The translations under genes and the position numbers were made by a program. 6,039 nucleotides of DNA from the NCBI GenBank assembly GCA_947632315.1, contig CANROV010000124.1:1-6039 (forward strand), written 5' to 3'. The stretch comes from Candidatus Gastranaerophilales bacterium. Its GTDB lineage: Bacteria > Cyanobacteriota > Vampirovibrionia > Gastranaerophilales > Gastranaerophilaceae. Shown here one piece after another: positions 5,375 to 6,039 of the stretch; the stretch's first letter is position 1, and every line of letters starts with the position of its first letter. The notes below the pieces were generated by a model. The model ran no database searches, was not told the DNA's origin, and saw nothing but the letters and a program-made list of their open reading frames with translations.

Positions 5375-5998
5375 ATGACAGACTATAATTTAGCGTATTT
5401 GTTAGACGGAAAAGTATATATTAATTTGACGAACAAATGTACAAACAACTGTATATTTTGTATACGCTCCATAAAAAATGATGTTGTAGGTACGAATTTG
5501 TTCTTAAGTACCGAAAATGTTAACGCTTATGACGTTATTAAACAGTTAGAAGCGATGAAAGATAAGCTTTCAAGTGAAATAATATTTTGCGGATACGGTG
5601 AACCAATGTTAAAACTTGAAGTTTTAAAGGAAGTAGCAAAATATATAAAAGAGAAATATCCAAATACAAAATTGCGTGTTAATACAAACGGACACGCCAA
5701 TTATGTTTATAAAAGGAATGTTCTGCCGGAATTAAAAGGCTTGATTGATGAATTTTCAGTAAGCTTAAACGGTGAAAACGAAAAGGAATACGATGAACTT
5801 TCTAAGCCGAATTTTAAAGGTGCTTATGAAGAAGTTAAAAAATTTATAAAAGCGTGCGCTGATGAAAAAATTGCAGTAACGGCAACAGTCGTGGAAGGAT
5901 ATAAAAACAGACATCTGAATTTACAAGCATGCGAAAAAATCGCAAACGATTTAGGTGCTAAGTTCAGAGTACGTGAATGGATTGAAAACGGTTACTAA
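5375..5998 (+). CDS. TatD-associated radical SAM protein (short form)
   Basis: This 207-residue radical SAM enzyme has the cluster motif C22-x3-C26-x2-C29 in NLTNKCTNNCIFCIR, the GGE-like motif GYGEP (73-77), RVNTNGH (101-107) and SVSLNGENEKEYD (128-140). It ends shortly after FRVREWIENGY with no SPASM-like extra cluster domain. The start YLLDGKVYINLTNKCTNNC, the short length and the C-terminus match the TatD nuclease-associated radical SAM family (TIGR04038-like) as I remember it. Such proteins are encoded beside or fused to TatD hydrolases, and their substrate is not known to me. The ATG at 5375 has only a weak GGA upstream. The gene is divergent from padR and shares its regulatory region; the next gene starts 20 nt downstream and is probably cotranscribed. 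No TatD gene lies within the window. Confidence 0.88.
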   Translation: MTDYNLAYLLDGKVYINLTNKCTNNCIFCIRSIKNDVVGTNLFLSTENVNAYDVIKQLEAMKDKLSSEIIFCGYGEPMLKLEVLKEVAKYIKEKYPNTKLRVNTNGHANYVYKRNVLPELKGLIDEFSVSLNGENEKEYDELSKPNFKGAYEEVKKFIKACADEKIAVTATVVEGYKNRHLNLQACEKIANDLGAKFRVREWIENGY

Positions 5999-6000
5999 TA

Positions 6001-6010
6001 AAGGAAAGGA
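6001..6010 (+). promoter_or_regulatory. Strong ribosome binding site of the rightmost gene
   Basis: AAGGAAAGGA contains two purine-rich Shine-Dalgarno-like cores, the second ending 8 nt before the ATG at 6019. It is the clearest ribosome binding site in the window and contrasts with the weak site of the preceding radical SAM gene. Confidence 0.65.
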
Positions 6011-6018
6011 CAAAATAA

Positions 6019-6039
6019 ATGAACACTTTAGACAAAATT
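6019..6039 (+). CDS. Start of an unidentified gene (seven codons visible)
   Basis: An ATG at 6019 begins MNTLDKI and runs off the right edge. It follows a strong ribosome binding site and lies 20 nt after the stop of the radical SAM gene, so it is likely the next gene of that operon. A TatD-type nuclease would be one expectation from family context, but seven residues are too few to identify it and the usual TatD opening (a DTHCH-like motif) is not visible here. Confidence 0.55.

Noticed and set aside
1..6039. CRISPR array, tRNA or rRNA genes, insertion sequence ends, prophage or a classic defence cassette
   Set aside because: No regularly spaced repeats, cloverleaf-like segments, transposase or phage genes were seen. 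WYL regulators can accompany defence systems, but no effector nuclease, methylase or toxin is present here.

Overview
The window is a low-GC, gene-dense bacterial segment with seven substantially covered genes and a few codons of an eighth. A/T-rich codons dominate. Tryptophan is read from TGG and all visible stops are TAA or TAG, so the standard bacterial code fits. One gene starts with TTG. The gene set suggests an AT-rich, probably anaerobic or gut-associated bacterium: a PDZ/radical-SAM/DUF512 protein, a short radical SAM protein of the TatD-associated type, a DUF4127 protein, tandem WYL regulators and a ComEB-like dCMP deaminase. A Gastranaerophilales/Vampirovibrionia-type lineage or a Clostridia-like Firmicute are both possible. 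This placement is inference from gene content, not a search result.

Left block (1-2857, minus strand): an apparent three-gene operon is read leftward. It encodes a WYL-domain regulator (TTG start), then a second WYL-type regulator overlapping it by 17-23 bp, then a DUF4127 protein that begins 10 nt after the previous stop and runs off the left edge. The very tight spacing suggests that the regulator pair and the DUF4127 protein act together. The paired layout recalls PafB/PafC of actinobacteria, but the DUF4127 cargo is different.

Middle (2858-3446): a 136-bp divergent intergenic region holds a candidate minus-strand promoter with a perfect TATAAT, an 8-bp direct repeat over its -35 box, and an extended -10 box for the rightward dCMP deaminase gene. 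That gene supplies dUMP for dTMP synthesis. Its stop codon overlaps the stop of the convergent DUF512 gene by 4 bp, leaving no space for a dedicated terminator.

Right block (3443-6039): a PadR-family repressor gene and the PDZ/radical-SAM/DUF512 gene form a translationally coupled minus-strand pair (11-bp overlap). Divergent from them is a radical SAM gene of the TatD-associated type, followed by the first seven codons of another gene with a strong ribosome binding site. The 128-bp divergent region carries a PadR-like inverted repeat over the padR start codon, an A/T palindrome, and a 7-bp motif repeated in inverted orientation in both promoters. A regulator of unknown signal therefore sits between two radical SAM enzymes of poorly known function.

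No RNA gene, CRISPR array, insertion sequence or phage gene was recognised, and no stretch over 300 bp lacks a gene. The most unusual units are the WYL-WYL-DUF4127 operon and the PadR-centred pair of radical SAM genes.
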